Positions 1 through 8,040 of a stretch of 55,756 nucleotides of DNA are shown here, piece after piece. A model generated the notes under the pieces. That model made no database searches. It saw only the letters and a program-made list of their open reading frames with translations, and was not told the origin of the DNA. Location of the stretch: contig LQPU01000007.1 in assembly GCA_002101905.1 (NCBI GenBank), positions 1 through 55,756 of the forward strand. The letters are read 5' to 3'. Within the stretch, counting starts at the first letter, position 1. Each line of letters begins with the position of its first letter. The position numbers and the translations under genes were made by a program. This DNA comes from Mycobacterium shimoidei. GTDB lineage: Bacteria; Actinomycetota; Actinomycetes; Mycobacteriales; Mycobacteriaceae.

Positions 1-159
1 GACACACCCGACGACCACCGCTCCGCAAACCTACCCGCCATCGACAACAACCCCACCAACATTGCGGCCCAAGCCAACCCGCCGGACAGGCGTGCCCCAA
101 CACGGCAGATAGGTGCCAATCGCGGCGACGTGCGGCATTGGGTCCCCCGACCTACGTGA
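1..159 (+). other. Possible 3' end of an upstream gene (uncertain)
   Basis: From base 1 the first plus-strand frame is open to a TGA at 157-159 and has mostly C or G at third codon positions over its first 25 or so codons, as expected for mycobacterial coding DNA. The encoded tail is hydrophilic and rich in Asn, Pro and Asp, with no motif I recognise. It would overlap the end of the convergent CoA-transferase gene by 8 bases. The other two frames score less well. It could equally be plain intergenic sequence. Confidence 0.2.
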
Positions 160-1357
160 CGGCGCCGGCCGTCTTCAGCTCGATAATGCGGTCCCAGTCG
201 TATCCCAGTTCCATCAATATGTCGTCGGTCTGCTCGGCGAACCCGGGCGCCGGACCGGTCTCGGGGGCGGTGACGTCGAACTGCACTGGGTTGGCGACCA
301 ATTCGAGCTCGCCCGCCTGTACCACGTACTCGTTGGCCCGGATCTGCGGGTCCTTGGCAGCCTGCAAGGTGTCCTGCACCGGCGCCCACGGCCCGGCCAG
401 CGTCGCGAACCGTTCGCTCCATTCGGCGAGGCTGCGGGTGGCGATCACCTCCGACAGGATCTTCACCGCCTCGGCGGTGTTGGCGGCGATCAGCTCGTCG
501 GTGGCGAACCGCGGGTCGTCGGCAAGCTCGGGCCGATCGATGTGGCGGCAGACGTCGGCCCAGAATTTGGACGCCTGCATCATCACGAAGGAGACATAGC
601 GCCCGTCCGATGTCGTGTAGAGCCCTACCAGTGGGTTGATCGGTGAACCGTGCACGCCGGGCGGGAACGCCTCCATCCGCTGACCGAGATGCACCGTCAA
701 GGCCACCGTGTGTCCCAGCGACCACAGGCCGCTGCCCAGCAACGAGACGTCGACGACTGACGGTTCGCCGGTACGCTCCCGCTTGAGCAGCGCCGCCGCG
801 ATACCGCCGGCCAGATTGGTGCCCGAAATGGTGTCGCCGTAGGCCGGGCCCGGCGGCCCGATCATTCCCTCCATCGAGGGTGGGGTGATCGTCGCCGCGG
901 TTCCGGCCCGGCACCAAAACGCGGTCATGTCGTAGCCGCCCTTTTCCGCCTCGGCACCGCGGGGGCCAAGCGCGCTGCCGCGCGCGTAGATGATCTTGGG
1001 GTTGACCGCGCGGATGTCCTCGACGTCGATGCCGAACTTCTTACGGTGCCCCGGCAGGAAGCTGGTCAAAAAGACATCCGAGCGGCGAACCAACTCATAG
1101 AGCACGTCCTTGCCTTCGGGCACCGACATGTCCAGGCCCAGACTGCGTTTGTTGCGGTTGGCGTGCTCGATGTTGGGATTGGGGTCGCCCTCCACGCGCA
1201 GCAAACCGGTCTGGCGCAGACCGCGCTGAGGGTCGCCGGTCACCGCGTGCTCGACCTTGATTACGTCGGCGCCCCACTCGGCCAGTACCGCGCCGGCCGA
1301 TGGCACGAAGCCGTACATCGCGACCTCGAGAACGCGGATGCCTTCTAGGGGTTTCAT
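152..1357 (-). CDS. CaiB/BaiF family III CoA-transferase
   Basis: A 401-residue protein of the family III (CaiB/BaiF, formyl-CoA transferase-like) fold, the usual length for a single-domain member. The N-terminus has the typical GIRVLEVA strand and the EWGADVIKVEH segment near residues 27-37. The catalytic Asp that forms the acyl-aspartyl anhydride appears to be D175 in GDTISG. Members move CoA between carboxylic acids or act as acyl-CoA racemases (family knowledge). The start is an ATG with GGAGG upstream. A 28-codon ORF on the same strand ends across this start codon in an ATGA overlap, so translation may be coupled. The gene is divergent from the SDR at 1697. The acid substrate is unknown; context suggests activation of a catabolic intermediate. 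Confidence 0.9.
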   Translation of the reverse strand: MKPLEGIRVLEVAMYGFVPSAGAVLAEWGADVIKVEHAVTGDPQRGLRQTGLLRVEGDPNPNIEHANRNKRSLGLDMSVPEGKDVLYELVRRSDVFLTSFLPGHRKKFGIDVEDIRAVNPKIIYARGSALGPRGAEAEKGGYDMTAFWCRAGTAATITPPSMEGMIGPPGPAYGDTISGTNLAGGIAAALLKRERTGEPSVVDVSLLGSGLWSLGHTVALTVHLGQRMEAFPPGVHGSPINPLVGLYTTSDGRYVSFVMMQASKFWADVCRHIDRPELADDPRFATDELIAANTAEAVKILSEVIATRSLAEWSERFATLAGPWAPVQDTLQAAKDPQIRANEYVVQAGELELVANPVQFDVTAPETGPAPGFAEQTDDILMELGYDWDRIIELKTAGAVT

Positions 1358-1440
1358 CCGGCAACCTCCGCAAAGGTCTTGCCGGCGTCAGCCGAACCGC
1401 CACCCTCCGCGATCGTCGTCGTCGCGTCCTGCGGTGGCAT
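1354..1440 (-). CDS. Candidate 28-aa leader ORF coupled to the CoA-transferase
   Basis: ATG at 1440-1438, 28 codons, TGA at 1356-1354 overlapping the ATG of the CoA-transferase. A textbook Shine-Dalgarno, GAGGAGG (minus strand, 1451-1445), lies four bases before the ATG, stronger than that of most genes here. The peptide starts MPPQDATTTIAEGGGS and ends KTFAEVAG. It has no signal or membrane segment. A dyad box (1459-1475) sits just upstream, so this ORF would be the first cistron of the transcript. It may serve translational coupling or encode a real microprotein; I know of no homologue. Supported by ribosome-site quality and the stop/start overlap only. Confidence 0.45.
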   Translation of the reverse strand: MPPQDATTTIAEGGGSADAGKTFAEVAG

Positions 1441-1458
1441 TCGGCCTCCTCAACACGT

Positions 1459-1475
1459 GGATAATTTCATTCTCA
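1459..1475. promoter_or_regulatory. 17-bp dyad operator, site 1
   Basis: GGATAATTTCATTCTCA, a 7-3-7 dyad with two mismatches to TGAGAAT-N3-ATTCTCA. It lies just upstream of the leader ORF and CoA-transferase. One of nine related sites in promoter regions of this window. Confidence 0.5.
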
Positions 1476-1626
1476 TCCCCGGCGAATCATACATCCCGGG
1501 TTTGAGAATTCAACCAAACAGAAGAAACGAGACTGCCATACTCATACCGCCAACCGAGATCCCGCGTCGGTGCCGTCTGCGCTGGCAGAGTGGGCTTTCG
1601 AGCTTGTCTTGCGGCACGCAACAGCG

Positions 1627-1643
1627 TGAGAGTAGGGTTCTCA
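1627..1643. promoter_or_regulatory. 17-bp dyad operator, site 2
   Basis: TGAGAGTAGGGTTCTCA, two mismatches to the TGAGAAT-N3-ATTCTCA dyad, one in each half. It lies 53 bases before the GTG of the SDR at 1697. The rest of the 1441-1696 gap holds AT-rich promoter-like sequence but no further gene that I can support. Confidence 0.55.
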
Positions 1644-1696
1644 TATTCGGAAGGGAGATTCTTGGTGAATGAGACGGGCCGAGACGAGGTCCTGAC

Positions 1697-2398
1697 GTGA
1701 CAACGGCCGTCGTCACCGGCGGCGGCTCGGGCATCGGCGCGGCCGTCGTGGAGCGGCTGCGACGCGACGGCTACCGAGTCGCGAGCATCGATCTCAAGCC
1801 CGGCCAGACCGAGTACGCCTTCACCGCCGACGTCACCGACCGCTCGCAGGTGGACGCTGCGCTCGCGGGCATTCGCGAGCAACTGGGCCCGGTCACCGTT
1901 CTGGTCAATGCCGCCGGCCTCGACGGTTTCAAGCGGTTCACCCACATCGACTTCGAGGATTGGCAGCGGGTCATCGACGTCAACCTCAACGGTGTCTTCC
2001 ACATGATCCAGGCGGTGCTGCCCGACATGATCGATGCCGGCTATGGCCGGATCGTCAACATTTCGTCGTCGAGCACGCATTCCGGCACGCCGTACATGGC
2101 CCACTATGTGGCGGCTAAATCCGCGGTCAACGGGCTCACCAAGTCGCTGGCCCTCGAGTACGGGCCCAACGGCATCACCGTCAATGCCATACCGCCCGGT
2201 TTCATCGACACCCCGATGCTGCGTAGCGCGCAAGAGCACGGCTTCATCGGCGACATCGACAAAAACATCGCCGCAACACCGGTGCGCCGCATCGGCAAAC
2301 CGGAAGACATTGCGGCCGCATGCGCCTTTCTGGCTTCCGAAGAGGCCGGCTACATCACCGGACAGATATTGGGCGTCAACGGCGGCCGAAACACCTAA
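1697..2398 (+). CDS. Short-chain dehydrogenase/reductase (SDR)
   Basis: A 233-residue classical SDR that oxidises or reduces an alcohol/ketone with NAD(P). The cofactor glycine motif TGGGSGIG is at residues 7-14, NAAG in the middle, and the catalytic Ser with YVAAK (Tyr-x3-Lys) near residue 140. The GTG at 1697 places the Rossmann strand at residue 3, so little or nothing is missing at the N-terminus; Shine-Dalgarno support is weak. It leads a plus-strand set with a ferredoxin (42 bases downstream) and a P450, suggesting that it oxidises the hydroxyl the P450 introduces (inference). A dyad operator lies in its promoter region. Confidence 0.92.
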   Translation: MTTAVVTGGGSGIGAAVVERLRRDGYRVASIDLKPGQTEYAFTADVTDRSQVDAALAGIREQLGPVTVLVNAAGLDGFKRFTHIDFEDWQRVIDVNLNGVFHMIQAVLPDMIDAGYGRIVNISSSSTHSGTPYMAHYVAAKSAVNGLTKSLALEYGPNGITVNAIPPGFIDTPMLRSAQEHGFIGDIDKNIAATPVRRIGKPEDIAAACAFLASEEAGYITGQILGVNGGRNT

Positions 2399-2440
2399 GC
2401 CGCGGCTACCTGAAGCGGTACGACTTCAGAAGGGGAAGAC

Positions 2441-2641
2441 ATGAAAGTCAGGGTCGACTCGCAACGCTGCCAAGGCCACACGCTGTGCGCCATGATCGCC
2501 CCGAATTCCTTCGTGCTCGACGACATCGAGGGACATTCCTCGGCGGTGACCGAAGATGTTCCGCCCGAATACGAATCACAAGTTCGCGAAGCCACCCAGT
2601 CCTGCCCGGAGCAAGCCATCGACATAGAGGAAACGCCTTGA
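2441..2641 (+). CDS. 3Fe-4S ferredoxin of P450 type
   Basis: A 66-residue single-cluster ferredoxin. Cluster ligands appear to be C10, C16 (CQGHTLC) and C55 (SCPEQAI). His at the position of the usual fourth ligand points to a 3Fe-4S cluster, the CxxHxxC...CP type that feeds electrons to mycobacterial P450s. AAGGGG lies before the ATG. Its stop overlaps the TTG start of the P450 by four bases, so the two are almost certainly co-translated partners. Confidence 0.93.
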   Translation: MKVRVDSQRCQGHTLCAMIAPNSFVLDDIEGHSSAVTEDVPPEYESQVREATQSCPEQAIDIEETP

Positions 2642-3978
2642 GCGATCGCAAGAAGAACCGGTATCACTTCGACCGGCACACGCCGGAGTACCGGTTGCAG
2701 TTCGAGAAGATCACCGAAGAAATGCTTGCCAACTGTCCGGTGGCGTGGACCGACACTTACGGCGGTCACTGGGTCGCCGCAGGAAGCGAGGCGGTGTTCG
2801 AGCTGGCCCGCTGCCCGCACGTTTCCAACGACCACGACGTCAACGGTGAACGGCGCGGATACCAAGGCATTTCGATTCCGAAGGCCAAGCGCGCAAGCGG
2901 TGTGCGCGGCGGCATCCTGGAGATGGACGAACCCGAGCACCGCATCTACCGCAACGTGCTCAACCCGTATCTGTCGCCGGCCGCGGTCAAGCGGTGGGTT
3001 CCGTTCATCGACGAAGTGACGCGGGCATGCCTGGACGAGAAGATCGAGGAAGGGCGTATCGACTTCGTCGACGATCTGGCCAACGTGGTGCCGGCCGTCC
3101 TCACCCTGGCGATGCTCGGTATCCCGCTGAAGAATTGGGCGCTTTACAGCGAGCCGACCCACGCCGCGGTGTACACCCCTGAACATTCCCCGGACATCGA
3201 GCGGGTGGTCGCGATGCACCGCCAGATGGGTCTGGATCTGCTCAACAACATGATCGAGATCCGCGAGAAACCGCGTCCGGGCATTGTCAATGCGCTCATC
3301 AGTATGCGGATCGACGGAAATCCCGCTCCCGATCTGGAGATCATGGGCAATCTCGGTCTGGTCATCGGTGGCGGTTTCGACACCACCACCGCGTTGACCG
3401 CGCACTCACTGGAGTGGCTGTCGCAAAATCCCGATCAACGTGAACGGCTCAGCCGCGAGCGGGACACCCTGCTCGATTCGGCGACCGAGGAATTCCTGCG
3501 CTACTTCACCCCCGCGCCGGGCGACGGACGCACCTTCTCCGACGACGTCGAAATCGTGGGAACCCAGTTCAAAGAGGGTGAGCGGCTCTGGATCTCCTGG
3601 GCGATGGCCAACCGCGACCCGGCGCTGTTCCCTGACCCGAACAAGATCGTCATGGAACGGAAAGGCAACCGGCACTTCAGCTTCGGTCTCGGTGTGCATC
3701 GCTGCATCGGCTCCAACGTGGCGCGCACGGTGTTCAAATCCATGCTCACCGCGGTGCTCGACCGGATGCCTGACTACCAATGCGACCCCGAGGGGACCGT
3801 GCACTACGAGACCATCGGCGTCATCCAGGGCATGCGCAAGCTCCCGGCCACCTTCACCCCCGGACGCCGGCTCGGCGCGGGTCTGGATGAAACGCTGGAC
3901 AAGCTGCAACGGATCTGCGACGAGCAGGAGCTCGCTCGGCCCATCACCGAACGCAAGGACGTCGCCGTCATCGACTGA
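2638..3978 (+). CDS. Cytochrome P450
   Basis: A 446-residue soluble bacterial P450 when started at the TTG that overlaps the ferredoxin stop. An in-frame extension far upstream exists but would run through the ferredoxin and SDR genes. Heme-ligand loop FSFGLGVHRCIG near the C-terminus, the ExxR helix in EEFLRYF, and the I-helix oxygen-activating motif GGGFDTTTA in place of the common AGxDTT. Cytosolic monooxygenase; electrons come from the adjacent ferredoxin. Part of the SDR-ferredoxin-P450 set. The CYP family cannot be fixed by eye, and the substrate is unknown. Confidence 0.95.
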   Translation: MSDRKKNRYHFDRHTPEYRLQFEKITEEMLANCPVAWTDTYGGHWVAAGSEAVFELARCPHVSNDHDVNGERRGYQGISIPKAKRASGVRGGILEMDEPEHRIYRNVLNPYLSPAAVKRWVPFIDEVTRACLDEKIEEGRIDFVDDLANVVPAVLTLAMLGIPLKNWALYSEPTHAAVYTPEHSPDIERVVAMHRQMGLDLLNNMIEIREKPRPGIVNALISMRIDGNPAPDLEIMGNLGLVIGGGFDTTTALTAHSLEWLSQNPDQRERLSRERDTLLDSATEEFLRYFTPAPGDGRTFSDDVEIVGTQFKEGERLWISWAMANRDPALFPDPNKIVMERKGNRHFSFGLGVHRCIGSNVARTVFKSMLTAVLDRMPDYQCDPEGTVHYETIGVIQGMRKLPATFTPGRRLGAGLDETLDKLQRICDEQELARPITERKDVAVID

Positions 3979-4009
3979 CATACTGGCCAGACGGAACGGA
4001 GGGCAGCCG

Positions 4010-4441
4010 ATGAAGAAGTTGACACTGGGCGTGGCGTTGACGACAGCAGCGGTGGCGTTGGCGCCGAGTGCCCAAGCACGCATGCAGATCGGTAACTATG
4101 AGGTGCAGACCCCGCGGGATCCGGGTCACTCCTGGATATGGCAGATCCGGCCGTGCACTCCGGCTGCATCCGAAGACTGTGTCCATGTGTCGGCCGTGCC
4201 CCGGCCTAACGGGCAAGCGGCGCCGTACTGGGGAGATGCGCAACTGGTCGATGGCCGCTACACGCTGGTCGTCGATGTGCCCGACGGGGTGCGCTGCGTG
4301 GTGTATTTCCGTCCTTCGCACGACGTCTACACATGGGATCCGGTGACGCTGACCGGTTCGGTGGTGTCCACCTACGACCAGGGCTGCGCCGGACCCCCGG
4401 GCGGAACGGACACCTACCCGTTCACCCTCGTGCGGTACTGA
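4010..4441 (+). CDS. Small secreted protein of unknown function
   Basis: A 143-residue protein with a clear Sec signal peptide: MKKLTLGVAL, an Ala/Val/Leu core and a probable cut after SAQA near residue 23. The mature part has four Cys that could form two disulfides and several Trp/Tyr. There is no catalytic motif I recognise; such short secreted proteins are common in mycobacteria. CGGAGGG precedes the ATG at 4010; an upstream in-frame extension lies inside the P450 and is not used. It follows the P450 by 31 bases and ends 19 bases from the convergent acyl-CoA dehydrogenase, with no obvious terminator between. Confidence 0.8.
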   Translation: MKKLTLGVALTTAAVALAPSAQARMQIGNYEVQTPRDPGHSWIWQIRPCTPAASEDCVHVSAVPRPNGQAAPYWGDAQLVDGRYTLVVDVPDGVRCVVYFRPSHDVYTWDPVTLTGSVVSTYDQGCAGPPGGTDTYPFTLVRY

Positions 4442-4460
4442 GCGCGTCTGGGACGGCGCC

Positions 4461-5633
4461 TCAATGCGGCAGGCCGAGCACCCGCTGGGCGATGATGTTG
4501 CGCTGGATCTCCGAGGTGCCGCCGGCGATCGTGCCCGAGAAGCTGCGGGCATAGCGCTCGAACCAGCTGGCGAAGTAGTGGTCGAGGTTCATCGGCGCGT
4601 ATGGGCCGGTCAGGGCGGGATGTGCAAGCCCGTCGGGGCCCGCGGCCGACAGCGCGTGTTCGCACGCTGCGCGCTCGGCTTCAGAACCGAGCAACTTCAG
4701 CACCGACAACGCCGGCACGTCTTCCTCGCCGCGGGCGGCGCGCGCCAGCGCCACCGAGCCGAGCAGCCGCAGCGCTTGATGGTCCATCACCAAAGTCGCG
4801 TACTGGTCGCGCTCCACCGCGGTAGCCGGATGGAAATCACTGATGAGGTTATCCAGCCGGTCGGCGAAGCCCAGCCACATCATCGTGCGTTCGTGCCCAA
4901 GCGACCCGTTGGCGACTCGCCAACCCTGGTTCAGCGGCCCGACCAGGTTTTCGGCCGGTACCCGCACGTCGGTGAAGAACACCTCGTTGAAGTCCAAGTC
5001 ATCGATCGAGCAGATCGACGGAAACGGCCGTCGCACCACACCGGGGGTGTCGGTGGGGATCAGTAACGCGCTGATGCCCTTGTGTTTTGGGGCATCGGGA
5101 TCGGTGCGCACAAACGTCAGCAACACGTCGGCATCGTGGGCGCCCGATGTCCACACCTTCTGTCCATTGACCACGAAGTCGTCGCCGTCTCGCACCGCGC
5201 GGGTGCGCAGCGACGCCAGGTCGGAGCCGGCGCTGGGCTCGCTCATGCCCAGCGACGCGGTGATCTCGGCCCGCAGAATCGGCACCGCCCAGCGGTGCTT
5301 TTGCTCATCGGTGCCGAACGACAACAGCGATGCCGCAATGATATTCACGCCCTGCGGATTGAAACTGTGGTAGATCCGTCTGCGGCACAACTCTTCTAGG
5401 TACACGTACTGCTGCAATACGGTGGCGTTGCGTCCGCCGAACTCCGGAGGCTGGGTGGGCAGCAGCCAGCCGTTGTCGAACAGGAGTCGCTGCCAGCGGC
5501 GTGCCCAGGCCGGCATGTGCGACACCGAGCGGGGCCGCTCCGTCGTCTCGGCTTCGTCGGGCAGATGCTCGTCGAGGAAGGCGGCGAACTCCGCGCGGAA
5601 CTCCTCGACGTCGGAATCAAATGCGAGCTGCAC
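4461..5633 (-). CDS. Acyl-CoA dehydrogenase (long FadE subunit)
   Basis: A 390-residue FAD-dependent acyl-CoA dehydrogenase. Seen: the flavin-contact motif GMSEPSAGSDLASL, VNGQKVWTSGAHDADV, and the C-terminal GGTSEIQRNIIAQRVLG signature. It would form a 2,3-double bond in an acyl-CoA thioester. Its start overlaps by 17 bases the end of a second, shorter dehydrogenase gene, the layout of the mycobacterial alpha2-beta2 FadE heterotetramers known for steroid side chains and rings (family knowledge). It is closely similar and equal in length to the protein at 35389-36561. Confidence 0.93.
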   Translation of the reverse strand: MQLAFDSDVEEFRAEFAAFLDEHLPDEAETTERPRSVSHMPAWARRWQRLLFDNGWLLPTQPPEFGGRNATVLQQYVYLEELCRRRIYHSFNPQGVNIIAASLLSFGTDEQKHRWAVPILRAEITASLGMSEPSAGSDLASLRTRAVRDGDDFVVNGQKVWTSGAHDADVLLTFVRTDPDAPKHKGISALLIPTDTPGVVRRPFPSICSIDDLDFNEVFFTDVRVPAENLVGPLNQGWRVANGSLGHERTMMWLGFADRLDNLISDFHPATAVERDQYATLVMDHQALRLLGSVALARAARGEEDVPALSVLKLLGSEAERAACEHALSAAGPDGLAHPALTGPYAPMNLDHYFASWFERYARSFSGTIAGGTSEIQRNIIAQRVLGLPH

Positions 5634-6615
5634 GGTACTCCTCGGCGATCATCGCCCGATGTTCGGCGGCACCGCCGAGCATCAACTCGCCGGCTTTGGC
5701 GCGCTTGAGCGCGAACTGCAGATCGTTCTCCCACGTGAAACCCATTGCGCCGAACAGCTGTAGACCATGACGAAACACCAGGGCTTGACACTCCCCCGCT
5801 GCGGCTTTGGCCATCGCGGCCGCAAGCCGCCGGCGCGGGTCGTCTTCGGCGATGGTCAACGCCGCGAAATAGCCCAGCGCGCGGGCTCGTTCGATCGCGA
5901 CGTGCATGTCGGCGGCCTTGTGCTGTACGGCCTGAAACGACCCGATCGGCACCCCGAATTGCTGGCGGCCGCGCACATGGTCGAGGACCAGATCGAGGAT
6001 GCGCTGGCAGGCGCCGACCATCGTCATCGCCATCCCGGTCAGGGCGACATGGCGTGCCCGCTCGGTGTCGACGCTGACCCGGGCGGCATCGGGCAGGTGG
6101 ACCCCGTCGAAGGTCACGTCGGCCACGTGCAGCACCGGGTCGAAGATCGACGAGCGCCGTACGAACACATCGCCGGCGCTGACCACGAACACCGCCGCGT
6201 CGGTCACCACCGCCAGCCGCTCGGCGCGGTCCCCGTCGAGCACATGCCGCGCCGTGCCGTCGAGCATCCAGCCTTGCGCGTCGCGGCGCACCGCGACGCC
6301 GCTGTACACGGCGGCCCCGGGGGCCTGCGGGTCGAATCGCTCGCCGACCAGCGGCGCGAATTGCGTCATCGTGGCCAAGAACGCCGTGGGATCGGTGGCG
6401 CGGCCCAGCTCTTCGGTGACGATGGCCAGTTCCACCGCGCTGGCCGGATCGTTCAGCTCGGTCCAGCCCAGATCGGCGTAGACCTTCCACAGCGCGCTGG
6501 TGTCGGCGCCTTCTTCGGCCACGCTGCGCACCAACGACGGCGGACACTGCTTGGCGACGACATCACGTACGGTTTCCTGCCACAGCCGCTGATCCGCGTC
6601 GAACTCTAGAAGCAT
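5617..6615 (-). CDS. Acyl-CoA dehydrogenase (short FadE subunit)
   Basis: A 332-residue divergent acyl-CoA dehydrogenase with the flavin-side motif RQQFGVPIGSFQAVQHKAAD and the C-terminal FGAMGFTWENDLQFALKRAK segment. The shorter length and overlap with the 390-residue partner suggest that both form a mixed FadE complex. The ATG at 6615 has no good Shine-Dalgarno, and a perfect GAGAAT-AGC-ATTCTC dyad (6620-6636) lies only four bases upstream, so the transcript is probably leaderless or nearly so. First gene of its minus-strand unit, divergent from the amidohydrolase at 6933. Confidence 0.92.
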   Translation of the reverse strand: MLLEFDADQRLWQETVRDVVAKQCPPSLVRSVAEEGADTSALWKVYADLGWTELNDPASAVELAIVTEELGRATDPTAFLATMTQFAPLVGERFDPQAPGAAVYSGVAVRRDAQGWMLDGTARHVLDGDRAERLAVVTDAAVFVVSAGDVFVRRSSIFDPVLHVADVTFDGVHLPDAARVSVDTERARHVALTGMAMTMVGACQRILDLVLDHVRGRQQFGVPIGSFQAVQHKAADMHVAIERARALGYFAALTIAEDDPRRRLAAAMAKAAAGECQALVFRHGLQLFGAMGFTWENDLQFALKRAKAGELMLGGAAEHRAMIAEEYRAARI

Positions 6616-6619
6616 CGTC

Positions 6620-6636
6620 CGAGAATAGCATTCTCG
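6620..6636. promoter_or_regulatory. 17-bp dyad operator, site 3
   Basis: CGAGAATAGCATTCTCG, perfectly symmetrical in both 7-base arms. Four bases upstream of the FadE start at 6615, so it would overlap the promoter or transcription start of that operon. Confidence 0.65.
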
Positions 6637-6711
6637 TTAACGAAAGTATGCATCTCAGACCTCGCAAGGCTGCTTGCTGACGAGGAAGCAACCGCATCTC
6701 ATACCTCATGT

Positions 6712-6728
6712 GTCGCAATGGTTGCGAC
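6712..6728. promoter_or_regulatory. Perfect inverted repeat GTCGCAA-N3-TTGCGAC
   Basis: A perfect 7-3-7 dyad of different sequence from the TGAGAAT boxes, in the middle of the 317-base divergent promoter region between 6616 and 6932. It may bind another regulator. No coding ORF is supported in this gap. Confidence 0.35.
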
Positions 6729-6752
6729 GTGGCCGAGGTGCCGGAGTGGTCA

Positions 6753-6769
6753 TTAGAATGATATTCTCA
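6753..6769. promoter_or_regulatory. 17-bp dyad operator, site 4
   Basis: TTAGAATGATATTCTCA, one mismatch to TGAGAAT-N3-ATTCTCA. About 165 bases before the amidohydrolase start; it probably serves the rightward promoter of the divergent pair. Confidence 0.6.
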
Positions 6770-6770
6770 T

Positions 6771-6788
6771 AAGTAAAGAATTTTACTT
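6771..6788. promoter_or_regulatory. Perfect inverted repeat AAGTAAA-N4-TTTACTT
   Basis: A 7-4-7 AT-rich dyad one base after operator site 4. It could be a second regulator site or part of the promoter. Nothing else is recognised between here and 6932. Confidence 0.3.
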
Positions 6789-6932
6789 GCAGCGGACCAC
6801 GACCACTGGTCCTGTGCTTAATCGAAATGCTTACCGGAAATCCGTTGATAGGCGGTACACCAGAATGTTAGGTTATCTATCGTATAGCCGGCCGGGCCGC
6901 TTGTTGACTGCCGAAGCCGGAAGGTGGGCTTA

Positions 6933-8024
6933 GTGATCGAACACGCTGACGGCACCCGGACACCCGTCATCGACGCGAGCGTGCACATCTTCTTCCCGTC
7001 CACGCGCGACTTGCGCGAGTTCTTGCGCGAGCCGTTCAAAAGCCGCGGCTTCCCGGACTACGAGATGGACTGGTACGGCACACCCGGCGGCGAATACGCG
7101 CCCGGCACCCGCGGACCCAACCGCGGCTACCCGGGCTCGGACCCTGACTTCGTGGCGCAGCAATTGTTCAGCGAGCGGGGCGTCGACGTCGCGGTGCTGC
7201 ACCCGATGGGCCGTGGCATCATGCCGGACCGCCACCTCGGCTCCGCACTGTGCGCGGCGCACAACGAGATGATGGTGTCGCGCTGGCTGGAGTCCAGCGA
7301 ATTCGGTGACCGGTTCCGCGGCACCATCCGGGTCAATCCCGACGACATTGCCGGCGCGCTGCGCGAGCTCGACAAGTACAAGGACCACCCGCAGGTGGTG
7401 CAAATCGGCGTCCCCCTGCAATCGCGGGAGCTCTACGGCAAACCGCAGTTCTGGCCGTTGTGGGAAGCGGCCGCCGAAGCGAATCTTCCGGTGGCGGTGC
7501 ACATCGAAACCGGTGAGGGCGTCGCGTTTCCGCCGACGCCGTCGGGACACACCCGCACCTACGAGCAGTACCTGGGCTTCATGTCGCTGAACTACCTCTA
7601 CCACCTGATGAACATGATCGCCGAGGGTGTGTTCGAGCGGTTTCCAAAGGTCAAGTTCGTATGGGCCGACGGCGCAGCGGATTTCGTCACTCCGTTCATC
7701 TGGCGGATGGATACTTTCGGTCGGCCGCATCTGGAGCAGACGCCATGGGCGCCGCGGATACCAAGTGACTATCTGCCCGGGCATGTCTACTTCGTCGCGG
7801 GTGGTCTCGACGGTCCCGGTGATGTCGAGTTCGCCGATCAGTGGTTCAGCTTCACCGGCAAAGAGAACATGGTGATGTTCGGCTCCAGCTACCCGCACTG
7901 GTACTCATGGGATCTGTCCACGCTGCCCAGCGCGCTGACCGCCGAGCAACGCGAAAAGCTGTGCTGGCGTAACGCCGCGGAGCTTTACGGCATAGACATC
8001 CCGGCCGAGTTGGCCGCACAGTAG
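6933..8024 (+). CDS. Amidohydrolase-2 family protein with degenerate metal site
   Basis: A 363-residue TIM-barrel protein of the amidohydrolase-2 (ACMSD/resorcylate decarboxylase-like) family, usually metal-dependent hydrolases or decarboxylases of ring compounds. The N-terminal metal motif, normally DxHxH, reads DASVH, and the C-terminal Asp-Tyr-Pro-His reads SSYPHW, so two expected ligands are replaced by Ser. I prefer the GTG at 6933, nine bases after GGAAGG; an in-frame GTG at 6924 adds three residues. The intact relative at 8041 follows after 16 bases, suggesting a catalytic/non-catalytic pair. Confidence 0.9.
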   Translation: MIEHADGTRTPVIDASVHIFFPSTRDLREFLREPFKSRGFPDYEMDWYGTPGGEYAPGTRGPNRGYPGSDPDFVAQQLFSERGVDVAVLHPMGRGIMPDRHLGSALCAAHNEMMVSRWLESSEFGDRFRGTIRVNPDDIAGALRELDKYKDHPQVVQIGVPLQSRELYGKPQFWPLWEAAAEANLPVAVHIETGEGVAFPPTPSGHTRTYEQYLGFMSLNYLYHLMNMIAEGVFERFPKVKFVWADGAADFVTPFIWRMDTFGRPHLEQTPWAPRIPSDYLPGHVYFVAGGLDGPGDVEFADQWFSFTGKENMVMFGSSYPHWYSWDLSTLPSALTAEQREKLCWRNAAELYGIDIPAELAAQ

Positions 8025-8040
8025 ATACAGGGAGGTCACG

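Noticed and set aside
2320..2637. In-frame upstream extension of the first P450 to about 552 residues
   Set aside because: It would run through the ferredoxin and the end of the SDR in another frame; the TTG overlapping the ferredoxin stop gives the normal P450 length.
4442..4460. Terminator between the convergent secreted-protein and FadE genes
   Set aside because: Only 19 bases and no stem-loop of useful length. The convergent gaps at 10456-10460, 19720-19735 and 35375-35388 likewise show no hairpin.
6865..6933. 22-codon plus-strand ORF ending at the first base of the amidohydrolase GTG
   Set aside because: No convincing Shine-Dalgarno, many rare mycobacterial codons (TTA, TAT, CTA), and it lies in AT-rich promoter DNA.
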